Assembly: GCA_028720105.1 (NCBI GenBank)
Contig: JAQYLI010000021.1
Location: 1-58,634, forward strand
DNA from: Oscillospiraceae bacterium
GTDB taxonomy: Bacteria > Bacillota > Clostridia > Oscillospirales > Ruminococcaceae
DNA: 58,634 nucleotides
Reading direction: 5' to 3'
A program made the translations under genes and the position numbers. The notes below the pieces were generated by a model. The model searched no databases. It saw only the letters and a program-made list of their open reading frames with translations, and had not been told where the DNA came from. Positions within the stretch are counted from its first letter, which is position 1; each line of letters opens with the position of its first letter. Below are positions 42,225-50,524 of the stretch, in pieces.

Positions 42225-42872
42225 TCAGAATGTCATTCCGTCATAGGATATGGAAGATATTTTCCAAAATCCGTCTGTAAAAACAATGTCAAGCTTCATC
42301 TCACATTCACCGCCGAAGTTATCAAACTTTGTATATGCGGTAAAGCTGCTTTCGCTTACATCTGAAATGGAAATAACAGGCTTTCCGTCCTCTGTTATCC
42401 AGGGATATCCGCAGCCCTTTGCGGTAACATATCCATAGAGCGCTCCGTCAACATCAATATAGTAAGGCTGCTCGCCGCCTGTAATGTGCGAATACCTGCT
42501 TTGGATAAGCTCGTCGGTTAGATTTTCTGTTATATACTGCTCAAGGTCTGCGGTATTTTCAAACTGCGCAGATACCCTTGCATACTGCCTGCCATCCTGC
42601 TCAATAGTGTCCTTCTCGTCCTTCGGAATATTTCCGCCGCCGATACGGTCGATGTAGTCAAGTGCTCCCATAAGTCTGCTTGCTTCGGCAGTAAGCTCCT
42701 CCGTCATATCAAGGGTGACTTCCGTATCTTCCGAAGTGTACTCTGAAATAATATCCGTCATTTCTTCCGTGGTTATGACCGTTATTTCGGGGAACTGTGT
42801 ATTTCCGTTATCCGAACAGGCAGACAAGAGCATACATATTGACGATAATAAAATAATATTCTTACCCTTCAT
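42225..42872 (-). CDS. Lipoprotein of unknown function (215 aa)
   Basis: A signal peptide MKGKNIILLSSICMLLSAC ends in the lipobox LSAC. A Thr/Glu-rich linker follows, then a mixed alpha/beta domain with no named motif (TAYTKFDNFGGECEMKLDIVF). I chose ATG 42872, preceded by AAAGGAAAA; an upstream ATG at 42917 lies inside the end of the MATE gene. Confidence 0.65.
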   Translation of the reverse strand: MKGKNIILLSSICMLLSACSDNGNTQFPEITVITTEEMTDIISEYTSEDTEVTLDMTEELTAEASRLMGALDYIDRIGGGNIPKDEKDTIEQDGRQYARVSAQFENTADLEQYITENLTDELIQSRYSHITGGEQPYYIDVDGALYGYVTAKGCGYPWITEDGKPVISISDVSESSFTAYTKFDNFGGECEMKLDIVFTDGFWKISSISYDGMTF

Positions 42873-42900
42873 TTTTAGTTTTCCTTTCTCTGTTTTTTTA

Positions 42901-44244
42901 TCAGTTTGCGGCTGCAACTGTTTTATCCCAATCGTGAAGTATTTCCCTGAGCTTGAAAAGATTTATCACCGCACGTACAGCTTCGTCGGCTATTACAGCA
43001 AGAAATACTCCTGTCATTCCAAAGCCCAGCGCATACACGAAAAGGCACGCACAGCCTACAACAAAAAATGTGCCGAATATCTGTGTGAAGAACATCCAGC
43101 GTGTGTTTCCGCTGCCTCTGATACCGCTGCCGATAATGATATTTCCCGATTTTCCGAAAAGATTAAGGCACACAAGCAGAAGGTAAATTCCGCAGCCTGT
43201 GATTATCTCCTCGTCCTTTGTAAATAGGGAAAGGATATTTTCCGGAAAGATCAGACAGATCAAAAGTACAACAACTGCCACCCCTGCACAAAGCATATAC
43301 GCTATTTTACACACACCCGAAAACTGCCTGATATCGCCGCTGCCCTTTGCTTCGCCCGAAAGTGTCATTGTTCCGCTGCCGATGGCTCCGATGACAACGA
43401 CTGCAAGCACCTCAACACTGAAAACAATGGAATATATTCCCGCAGCTTTTACATCTATGGAATTAAGTATCCTTATGATAATGAGATTTCCCATATTCCA
43501 CGCAAAGTCCTCAAGTCCTGCGTTTATCCCAAGTCCCACCGATGAAAGAAAAGGCTTAACTGGAGCGGTAATTATGCTTTTAGGCGACGGCTTTGTTTTA
43601 AGCGGCTTATTTGTTATTACGATAAATGCAAACAGACAGCCGCCGTATTCTGCAATTGTGGTTGCTATTGCCGCTCCCTCTATGCCAAGCTCCGGCAATC
43701 CAAATCTGCCGAAAATAAGCACCCAGTCAAGCAGAATATTCAGCCCCGCCCTTATTATTCCGTAGAAAACAAGTGGCTTTGTGTAGTTTGAGGTCTGCAT
43801 TATTACCGAGAATGAGCTTTCTATGCCCACAACAAGAAATGTGGGTGCAAAAAATCTCATATATCCGAGACACATAGGCATAATATCCTCAGAAGCTCCC
43901 ATTGCACGAAGTACATACTCTCCGCAGAACAGCCAGAAAAAGAAAAGAAGTATTGGCAGAATATTGTTCCATTTTATCAATGAAGCTGCATAGCTTTCCA
44001 CCTTTTCGTCATCACCCGCTCCCACGCTCTGGCTTATGAGTATGGACGCTCCCATTACTATGGTAAAGCAGAATGACATTGTTGTCCACATCGGCGCAGA
44101 AACATTTCCCAGCGCACTCATATAAAGCGTGTTCATCTGCCCCAGAAAAATTCTGTCGATTATCATCTGTACCTGTGATATGATATTGCTGAGCATTATG
44201 GGCACAGCAATTATCATAAGCTTTTGTAAATATTTCTTTTTCAT
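42901..44244 (-). CDS. MATE-family efflux transporter (447 aa)
   Basis: Twelve hydrophobic segments over the full length. The family features are IPIMLSNIISQVQMIIDRIFLGQM and the related second-half motif, with ALGNVSAPMW and EYGGCLFAF. MATE proteins expel cationic compounds with Na+ or H+. The gene follows the chimeric DJ-1 remnant in the same direction and is probably driven by the promoter at 44905-44933. Confidence 0.88.
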   Translation of the reverse strand: MKKKYLQKLMIIAVPIMLSNIISQVQMIIDRIFLGQMNTLYMSALGNVSAPMWTTMSFCFTIVMGASILISQSVGAGDDEKVESYAASLIKWNNILPILLFFFWLFCGEYVLRAMGASEDIMPMCLGYMRFFAPTFLVVGIESSFSVIMQTSNYTKPLVFYGIIRAGLNILLDWVLIFGRFGLPELGIEGAAIATTIAEYGGCLFAFIVITNKPLKTKPSPKSIITAPVKPFLSSVGLGINAGLEDFAWNMGNLIIIRILNSIDVKAAGIYSIVFSVEVLAVVVIGAIGSGTMTLSGEAKGSGDIRQFSGVCKIAYMLCAGVAVVVLLICLIFPENILSLFTKDEEIITGCGIYLLLVCLNLFGKSGNIIIGSGIRGSGNTRWMFFTQIFGTFFVVGCACLFVYALGFGMTGVFLAVIADEAVRAVINLFKLREILHDWDKTVAAAN

Positions 44245-44280
44245 ATCAAATATTTCCTCTTTACAAATATATCTTCATTT

Positions 44281-44784
44281 CTAAAACCCCATTGCGTGTT
44301 TTACCGTAAGCATTTTCTCATCTCCGACTAATTTCCTCAGCAGTTCAAATGCAGCATCGGGTGCTGTTTCGGGACAAAATGTGGTAATGATATTATCATC
44401 TATAACAACTCGTTCATTTACAACATTGACCTCAAACTTTGCTAACTGTTTTTGTCTTAATGCGCCGTTTAAATGATATGTAGTTGCTTTTCTGTTTTTA
44501 AGCACGCCGCTTTTGGCTATGGGCAGTGCTGCCACACAAACAAACGCTACGGGTTTATTTTGATGGTCAAACGCTCTTATCAGCTCAAGAAATTTTTCGT
44601 TATAGATTTTCGAGCATAATTTTGTCGCAGACAAGGCAAAAATGCGCAGGCGGGCTGTCGCCCGCCAAGGATTTTTAACGCAGTCTGCGGCAAAATTTCC
44701 CGAAAAGACGTGCGCATATGCTTGTGAAGACAGGTTCTTATTCTCATCAAACTCCAATATAGGGTATTTGTTTTCAGTTATCAC
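44281..44784 (-). pseudogene. Chimeric remnant: DJ-1/PfpI C-terminal half behind a palindromic repeat (167 codons)
   Basis: Residues from about 78 on (KIYNEKFLELIRAF, KPVAFVCVAALPIAKSGVL, KATTYHL, NIITTFCPETAPDAAFELL) match the second half of a DJ-1/PfpI protein. The first half of that family is missing. In its place the frame runs through a palindromic repeat (44618-44697). Before that it reads ENKYPILEFDENKN, which resembles the start of nucleoside phosphorylase-like proteins of clostridia (tentative). So two genes appear joined at the repeat. The open frame may still be translated from the GTG at 44784, but it cannot form the DJ-1 fold. Confidence 0.72.
44618..44697. repeat. MITE/REP-like palindromic element inside the DJ-1 remnant
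   Basis: The outer arms TTTTGTCGCAGAC (44620-44632) and GTCTGCGGCAAAA (44683-44695) pair with one mismatch. The inner arms GGCGGGC (44649-44655) and GCCCGCC (44660-44666) pair perfectly with loop TGTC. It can fold into one long cruciform or RNA hairpin. No second copy was seen in the window. Confidence 0.75.
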
Positions 44785-44904
44785 GGTACTTACCTGACCT
44801 CCATCAATTTTGATTTTTAAGGCAGCTCTTCTTTCTGCACAAATAATATGCTCGTTTTACTTTCTAACTTGCTGTCACGATAAAGCTAACGAACGTTTTC
44901 TATT

Positions 44905-44933
44905 ATTATACCACTCTCATACTCTAATGTCAA
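44905..44933 (-). promoter_or_regulatory. Promoter of the remnant-MATE operon
   Basis: Minus-strand TTGACA (44933-44928), a 17-base spacer and TATAAT (44910-44905): full consensus. Confidence 0.82.
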
Positions 44934-45057
44934 GAAAAAATTTCGGAATATTGTCATTATTTTAACTGCGGTCGCAAAATCTGCTTTTATTATAATGAGC
45001 AAGGAGGTTTTGTCTATTTTCTGCCCTCGGTTAAACCGGAATTTTACATTAAAAAAA

Positions 45058-45094
45058 TATCCTCCGAAAGCAGCAGCTTTTAGGAGGATTTTTT
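45058..45094. terminator. Terminator-like hairpin upstream of the xylanase gene
   Basis: ATCCTCC / GGAGGAT with an inner AAAGC / GCTTT stem and a six-T run on plus, seven T on minus. A related hairpin lies in the leader of the GH43 gene. The rest of the 44940-45480 stretch holds no gene that I can support. Confidence 0.65.
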
Positions 45095-45504
45095 AAGATA
45101 TGAAGAAAATAGGAGAATGTAGAAGAGTTAATGAGACAATTGGTATAACCTTTGAATTTTATTGTAATAATCTGTCAAAAAATCTCTCCGTATATTGCGA
45201 AATACATATCAATTATTGCCGCATTTATAAGAATTTCTATTCGTGTTACAGCGTTCGCAAGACTTAGATATGATATTGCAGCGGTTTACGCAAACATATC
45301 CATTAAAAAATAGCAATTTTTGATTACAAAATGAGCAAAAATTGAGTAGCAACAAACTTGAACATATTATATAATATTTTTAGAAGGGTTAAACAATTTT
45401 TGTGCTTAGCAAACAAAGAATTTAAATAGATCGTATAAATTTCGCACACGCATCAAAATCATTACAGTTCAGCATTTTGATGCTCCTATGCGTAAAGGAG
45501 GAAA

Positions 45505-45585
45505 GTTTGAAAATCAAAGATTTTCAAACCGAGTTTTGTTTTTCGAACTGTCGTCCGATACTTTCTTACGAAAACCACAAAACTC
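45505..45585 (+). repeat. 81-base two-hairpin element, copy 2
   Basis: GTTTGAAAATC / GATTTTCAAAC (45505-45529) then GAGTTTTGT / ACAAAACTC (45531-45585). It lies in the leader of the xylanase gene, six to eight bases before its AAAGGA site, in the same relation to the downstream gene as copy 1. Confidence 0.8.
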
Positions 45586-45607
45586 TCACGAAAGGATGGT
45601 CATAAAA

Positions 45608-47245
45608 ATGAAGCTGAATAGAATTTATGGATTTATGCTTTCCGCACTTATGCTTTCAGCCTGCACCGCTCAGACTCCTGTGCAGGATACTGCTGCGGAA
45701 ACCACCGCTGAGACAGATACAACAGTAGATGTTCTCAGCCTCGAAGCTGAAAAAACAGAAGCTCCCGTTATCAGTGACACCTTCTCCGATGAGAGTTTCA
45801 ATGCTGAAAAAAGAGGAACTGTTATCCTCAGATATACCGAAGATGATGCTGCCGCCGACAAGGGCGCGCTGAGAATATTCAACAGAAACAATTCCTGGGA
45901 CGGCGCACAGTACAATGCTGATAAATTCAGAGGAAACGAACTTGAAGCCGAAGGTTCGTTCCGAAGCACTAACCCGAATGTCAGAATTTCCATTCAGTAC
46001 ACTGTTAACGATAACACCACCTACAACACTATCGCAACCGTTAACACCAAGGAAGCTTCATATTCAAAGGGCAGCGGAAAATATATCGTTCCCAAAAATG
46101 CAGAAAATATTATTGTTTATGTAGAAAGCGACAATCTTGAGGATATATATATCGACGATTTTTCCGTAAGAGTATGCGGGGAATATACATATTATCCCGA
46201 GGCTGTGGCAACAGAGTTTGTGGATACCTCAAATTATCCGTCACTGAAGGAAGAGTACAAGGATTATTTCAGGATCGGCACAGCGACTTCTCCCAATCTT
46301 CTGAAAAAAGAGCCCTACGCCGAACTTATTAAAGCTCAGTACAACAGTATGACAATGGGCAACAGCTTCAAGCCCGACTCCATACTTGACCACAACAAAA
46401 GTGTTCGGGATATTGAAAAGTATATGTACTCCCCTGCTGTAAAATTTGACGCTGTGAAGACAGAGCTTGATTTTGCAAGGGACAACGGACTGACGGTAAG
46501 AGGCCACACCCTTGTATGGTACAGTCAGACTCCCGAGTGGCTGTTCTACAAGAATTACGACATTGGCGGCGAGCTTGCCGACCGTGAGACTATGCTTGCG
46601 AGAATGGAAAACTACATAAAAAATGTTATGGAGTGGACCGAGGAAAACTACCCCGGGCTTGTAAGAGCGTGGGACGTTGTAAACGAAGCTGCCGACGACG
46701 GCGGCGGAATGAGAAAGAGCCTCTGGTACAAGACCATAGGCGAGGATTACATCGAGCAGGCATTTATGTTTGCAAGGAAGTACGCTCCCGAGGACACAAA
46801 GCTTTTCTACAATGACTACAATTCCTATCAGACCAGAAAGCAGAACGACATAATAACATTTCTCCGTCCTGTTGCAGAAGCAGGCAATATTGACGGTATC
46901 GGAATGCAGTCACATATCAATGTGAATATAAACATAACACAGTATATGACAGCCCTGCAGAAATATTACGACGAGCTGGGACTTGAGATAAACGTGACCG
47001 AGCTTGACGTATGCAGAGGAAAGGGTGACAACTGGCAGAAGGAACAGGGCGATTATTTCAAAAGGTTTATGTCAGAGCTTATTGAGCTTCGCAAAAAAGG
47101 TCTCCCCATCACAAGCGTTACCCTTTGGGGAATAAGTGATACCGATTCGTGGATAGCATCTGATTACCCCCTTATCTTCAATGACGATCTTAGCAGAAAG
47201 CCTGCTTTTGACGGTATGATCGAAGCAGTGAACAGTCAGGAATAA
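45608..47245 (+). CDS. Lipoprotein xylanase, CBM22-like module plus GH10 (545 aa)
   Basis: The signal peptide MKLNRIYGFMLSALMLSAC has the lipobox LSAC, so the enzyme is anchored outside. A CBM22-like beta-sandwich follows (about residues 55-195, ALRIFNRNNSWDGAQYN to DIYIDDFSVRV). The GH10 barrel shows RGHTLVWYSQTPEWLF, the acid/base Glu in WDVVNEAADD and the nucleophile Glu in INVTELDVCRG. It cuts beta-1,4-xylan internally. The open frame extends upstream through the 81-base repeat to 45488, but ATG 45608 is where the signal peptide starts, after AAAGGA. The solute-binding protein gene follows after 45 bases. Confidence 0.92.
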   Translation: MKLNRIYGFMLSALMLSACTAQTPVQDTAAETTAETDTTVDVLSLEAEKTEAPVISDTFSDESFNAEKRGTVILRYTEDDAAADKGALRIFNRNNSWDGAQYNADKFRGNELEAEGSFRSTNPNVRISIQYTVNDNTTYNTIATVNTKEASYSKGSGKYIVPKNAENIIVYVESDNLEDIYIDDFSVRVCGEYTYYPEAVATEFVDTSNYPSLKEEYKDYFRIGTATSPNLLKKEPYAELIKAQYNSMTMGNSFKPDSILDHNKSVRDIEKYMYSPAVKFDAVKTELDFARDNGLTVRGHTLVWYSQTPEWLFYKNYDIGGELADRETMLARMENYIKNVMEWTEENYPGLVRAWDVVNEAADDGGGMRKSLWYKTIGEDYIEQAFMFARKYAPEDTKLFYNDYNSYQTRKQNDIITFLRPVAEAGNIDGIGMQSHINVNINITQYMTALQKYYDELGLEINVTELDVCRGKGDNWQKEQGDYFKRFMSELIELRKKGLPITSVTLWGISDTDSWIASDYPLIFNDDLSRKPAFDGMIEAVNSQE

Positions 47246-47290
47246 CAATAATAAAACAATAAATCAAAAAATCACTATGGAGGTATTGTT

Positions 47291-48748
47291 ATGAAAAAAT
47301 TTAAAAGAACAGTTGCCGGCATTTCCGCTCTTACATTTGCTCTCGGTCTTACAGCCTGCGGCGGAGGAAACACGACAGAAAACAGTGAGACTTCTGCAGC
47401 GTCCACTACCGCAGCAACAACCACAGGCGAGACCACAACCGTAACTATGGCAAGCGAGGACGTGGATGCGATAAGCGGCGCTGCTTCCTTGCTCCGTGAC
47501 GAGACCCTGGAAAGCAAGACCATCAAGTTCCTCAGCCACTGGGACATCAACCCCAGCGAAGGCGAATCCCTTCCCGTAGCACTCAGTATGTTCCAGGACA
47601 AATATGACTGCCGCGTTGAATGGATACCCACTACCTGGGAAACACGTTACTCCGACCTGAGCACACACGTACTCGGCGGTACAGGCGTTGACTTCTTCCC
47701 CCGTGATGAAGAGTGCCTTCCCAAGGGCGTTATAAACGGTATGTTCCAGCCTGTTGATGATTATATTGACCTTGACAGCGAGCTTTGGTCCGATGTTGCG
47801 GTGGCTATGGACAAGTACAACTTCAACGGAAAGCACTACGCTTTTGTTACAGGCGTTTCGGCAAACAATGTTGTACTTTACAACAAGCAGACCATTGAAG
47901 AATACGGTCTTGATGACCCCTGGGAGCTTTATGAGGCAGGCGAGTGGAACTGGGATACCTTCTCGAATATGCTCCAGACATTTATTGAAGCCGATCCCGA
48001 CAACAACTGCGGTCTTGACGGCTGGTGGTCTGAGCTTGCTCTCTACCGTTCGGGCGGAGAAGCTTTCATTGAAGCAAAGGACGGCGAGATTGTCGTTAAT
48101 ATGCAGAGCGTGAAGATCGAAAAGGCTATGAACAATATGCTGGATCTTTACAACAAGGGTCTCGTTATGGATAAGTCCCTTTACGACTGGTCCGAGCAGC
48201 CTCAGTTTATGGGTGAAGGCAGAGAGCTGTTCTACATCACAGGTTCCTGGGCTGTTATGAACCCTCCCGAGTCCTGGTCCACAAAGATACCTCCCGAAAA
48301 TCTTGGTATGGCACCCGTTCCCAATGCTCCCGATGCAGAGCACCCCTGGCAGGACGCTGTGCTTGACGGCTTCTGTCTCACCAGAGGCGCACAAAATCCT
48401 CTCGGTGTTGCTCTTTACGCAGAGTGCGGACTTGCTGCAGCTCTGGACGAGGGCGCAAAGGAAGTTTATGACAAGCAGTGCCGTGAGGATTATATGTGGC
48501 CTGAGGACGTAATTGCTCATCGCTATGAGATAAACGATCTTGCTCGTCAGTACCCTGTTGTTGATATTGCAGGCGGTATGTCCAGCGATATCGAAAGCCT
48601 TACCACTTCAAATGCAAATAAGAGCGTTGGTCTTAACGCTGCTCTCCACGGCGTTGAGTGGGCTACCACAAGAGAAGAGCTTTCGGGTGCGCTTGATATT
48701 CTTGTTGACGAAGTTGTTGACGAACTGAATAAGGCTCAAGCTCAGTAA
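47291..48748 (+). CDS. ABC sugar-transport solute-binding lipoprotein (485 aa)
   Basis: Signal peptide with lipobox LTAC followed by a Thr/Ser-rich linker (about residues 30-55), then a family 1 solute-binding domain (IKFLSHWDINPSEGESLPVAL, KHYAFVTGVSANNVVLYNKQ, GEWNWDTFSNML, ITGSWAVMNPPES in part). It would bind a sugar or oligosaccharide outside the cell. It is with the xylanase, so xylo-oligosaccharides are the likely ligand. No permease or ATPase gene is next to it; a terminator follows. Confidence 0.88.
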   Translation: MKKFKRTVAGISALTFALGLTACGGGNTTENSETSAASTTAATTTGETTTVTMASEDVDAISGAASLLRDETLESKTIKFLSHWDINPSEGESLPVALSMFQDKYDCRVEWIPTTWETRYSDLSTHVLGGTGVDFFPRDEECLPKGVINGMFQPVDDYIDLDSELWSDVAVAMDKYNFNGKHYAFVTGVSANNVVLYNKQTIEEYGLDDPWELYEAGEWNWDTFSNMLQTFIEADPDNNCGLDGWWSELALYRSGGEAFIEAKDGEIVVNMQSVKIEKAMNNMLDLYNKGLVMDKSLYDWSEQPQFMGEGRELFYITGSWAVMNPPESWSTKIPPENLGMAPVPNAPDAEHPWQDAVLDGFCLTRGAQNPLGVALYAECGLAAALDEGAKEVYDKQCREDYMWPEDVIAHRYEINDLARQYPVVDIAGGMSSDIESLTTSNANKSVGLNAALHGVEWATTREELSGALDILVDEVVDELNKAQAQ

Positions 48749-48782
48749 GCTTTGATATTTCCTTTTTAGATATTATGATTAT

Positions 48783-48826
48783 TCGCCGCAAAGTCCTGAA
48801 TGTCAAAGGCTTTGCGGCGATTTTTT
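48783..48826 (+). terminator. Terminator of the xylanase/binding-protein operon
   Basis: CGCCGCAAAG and CTTTGCGGCG form a ten-base stem, followed by ATTTTTT. Confidence 0.85.
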
Positions 48827-48849
48827 CGTCATAATTTTGATTGGGGATA

Positions 48850-48885
48850 CAGAAAAGCCGGCACGATAAGGTGTCGGCTTTTTAT
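48850..48885. terminator. Second terminator, serving the convergent GH43 gene
   Basis: AAAAGCCGGCAC and GTGTCGGCTTTTT form a stem with T runs on both strands. On the minus strand it lies 31 bases after the GH43 stop. Confidence 0.75.
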
Positions 48886-48915
48886 TAGAATTTTGAAACC
48901 AAAATAAAGTCCATA

Positions 48916-50256
48916 TTATTTCATAAATACAAATTCTTTCAGCTCGAAAAGACTTCTGTCCTTGAAATAATCTGCAGTCCAGCCATGATAATCCGTTGAT
49001 ATCCTGAAATATACTGCGTGTTTACCCGTAACGGCTTTGACAACTGCTTTTACAATGCCGCTGTCCTGACCGATATCACATACTCCGATCTCCTCATCAT
49101 CGGCAAAAATGTGCATATGACAGTTACAGCCCGTTCCGTTTATCTTTGCAGCAAATTCCATTGTTTTGCTTGAGAAATCATCTCCGAAGTCATAATACTT
49201 GTATCCGATAACATCGCCGTCGTGAATGTTCATTATTACCCGTTCAAATACATTTCTTTCGGTAATGAACGCCTTGCCTTTCAGAACGCAGGCAATATCC
49301 GCAGGAGTGATCTCATAGGGATCAAGACTGTCCGCAAATCCGAGAGATGTCATTTCAACAGGCGGGATAGTACCGTCGGGAAGTATTTCTATCTTCTCCA
49401 CGCAGCCCCGTCTGGACATAATTGTACCGTTGGTCATTCTGTGATAGAAAACATACCACTGACCGTTTATGCAGGCAATGGAGCCGTGATCGTTTCCGCC
49501 CGGATAATTTTCTCCGCTGTCAATAATATATCCCCTGTATGTGTAAGGTCCTGTGGGGCTGTCAGATGTTGCATAGGCAAGTCTGCTGCAATGCTTCGGA
49601 GAATATATCATATAATATGTACCGTTTATTTTTCTGGGTGAGCACGCCTCAAAGAAAAGGGAATCCTCTTCGGTGAAATTGCCTTTTTCTGTCATTTCAC
49701 AGGGAATAAAATGCTCAATGCAAGTATTGTCCAGAACTTCATACATATTGTCGCTGTTTATCTCGGCGAGAAATGATCTCAGATATCCGCAGTATAAATA
49801 TGTACGTCCGTCATCGTCTACAAGCACGCCGGGGTCAATAAAGATACCGCCGCAACATATTTCATCGGGTATCGTATATTTATACTTTGACAGCAGCTTA
49901 AAGGGTCCTTCGGGTCTTTCGCTTACGGCAACGCAGCCCTTTGAATTTGCAATATATGCGTAAAGATAGTATTTTCCGTCCTTTCCGCATACAACATCGG
50001 GAGCAAAAAGTCTGGATTCTTCTCTGCCCCAATCAATGTCGGAAGGGTGATCTCTGTCCGCACGAGTGTGGAATATATCACCGTGACATACCCATTTTGT
50101 CGGGTCGGAAACTGGTGCGCTCCAGCACTTTAAAACATAATCGCAGAACTCATCTGCGCCTGCTGAGTCGTGGGAGCCGTAAATGTAGATCCTGTCTCCG
50201 AATACTCTCGGTTCGCCGTCGGGAATGTATTCCCAGTTTGGTAGATATGGATTCAT
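48916..50256 (-). CDS. GH43 family beta-xylosidase / arabinofuranosidase (446 aa)
   Basis: Five-bladed propeller of GH43: MNPYLPNWEYIPDGEPRVFGDRIYIYGSHD (in part), LFAPDVVCGKDGKYYLYAY with the basic Asp, GGIFIDPGVLVDDDGRTYLY, and FFEACSPRKINGTYYMIYS with the acid Glu. The last 130 residues resemble a CBM6-like sandwich. There is no signal peptide, so it works in the cytoplasm on imported oligosaccharides. Exact specificity (xylose or arabinose) is open. It has its own promoter and a hairpin in its leader. Confidence 0.88.
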   Translation of the reverse strand: MNPYLPNWEYIPDGEPRVFGDRIYIYGSHDSAGADEFCDYVLKCWSAPVSDPTKWVCHGDIFHTRADRDHPSDIDWGREESRLFAPDVVCGKDGKYYLYAYIANSKGCVAVSERPEGPFKLLSKYKYTIPDEICCGGIFIDPGVLVDDDGRTYLYCGYLRSFLAEINSDNMYEVLDNTCIEHFIPCEMTEKGNFTEEDSLFFEACSPRKINGTYYMIYSPKHCSRLAYATSDSPTGPYTYRGYIIDSGENYPGGNDHGSIACINGQWYVFYHRMTNGTIMSRRGCVEKIEILPDGTIPPVEMTSLGFADSLDPYEITPADIACVLKGKAFITERNVFERVIMNIHDGDVIGYKYYDFGDDFSSKTMEFAAKINGTGCNCHMHIFADDEEIGVCDIGQDSGIVKAVVKAVTGKHAVYFRISTDYHGWTADYFKDRSLFELKEFVFMK

Positions 50257-50305
50257 ATTTGTTCGTCCTTTCTGAATATATTTTAACTTTTGGCTGTTAA
50301 AAAAC

Positions 50306-50336
50306 TATCCCCCGCAAGCTGATGCCTCGGAGGATA
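50306..50336 (-). terminator. Terminator-like hairpin in the GH43 leader
   Basis: On the minus strand TATCCTCCG / CGGGGGATA followed by GTTTTTT. It lies between the GH43 promoter and its start codon, so it may act as an attenuator. It might instead end transcription coming from the CE1 gene. Confidence 0.6.
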
Positions 50337-50412
50337 TTTTTTTAGGGTGAAAGAAATGAGGGAATTGGAAGTTTCGGAGATATAAAACTTCAAAACAGTT
50401 TATCATATTTAC

Positions 50413-50442
50413 ATTATATCTGAATTGAGCGTATATTTCCAA
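50413..50442 (-). promoter_or_regulatory. Promoter of the GH43 gene
   Basis: Minus-strand TTGGAA (50442-50437), an 18-base spacer and TATAAT (50418-50413), giving a leader of about 150 bases. Confidence 0.65.
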
Positions 50443-50524
50443 TCATAAATTGCTTTATGTCCACTGAATTTTGCGGAATGGATTTGGGAATTTTATCTTT
50501 TCCTGAGCATATTCAAATATTTCG

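Noticed and set aside
45001-45097. 28-codon frame after AAGGAGG (MSIFCPRLNRNF...) spanning the hairpin, considered as a leader peptide
   Set aside because: The TTG start is only two bases from the ribosome binding site and the frame mostly reads through the terminator.
47264-48520. Open frame of 418 codons antisense to the solute-binding protein
   Set aside because: The plus-strand gene has a signal peptide, family motifs and a terminator; the antisense frame has none of these.
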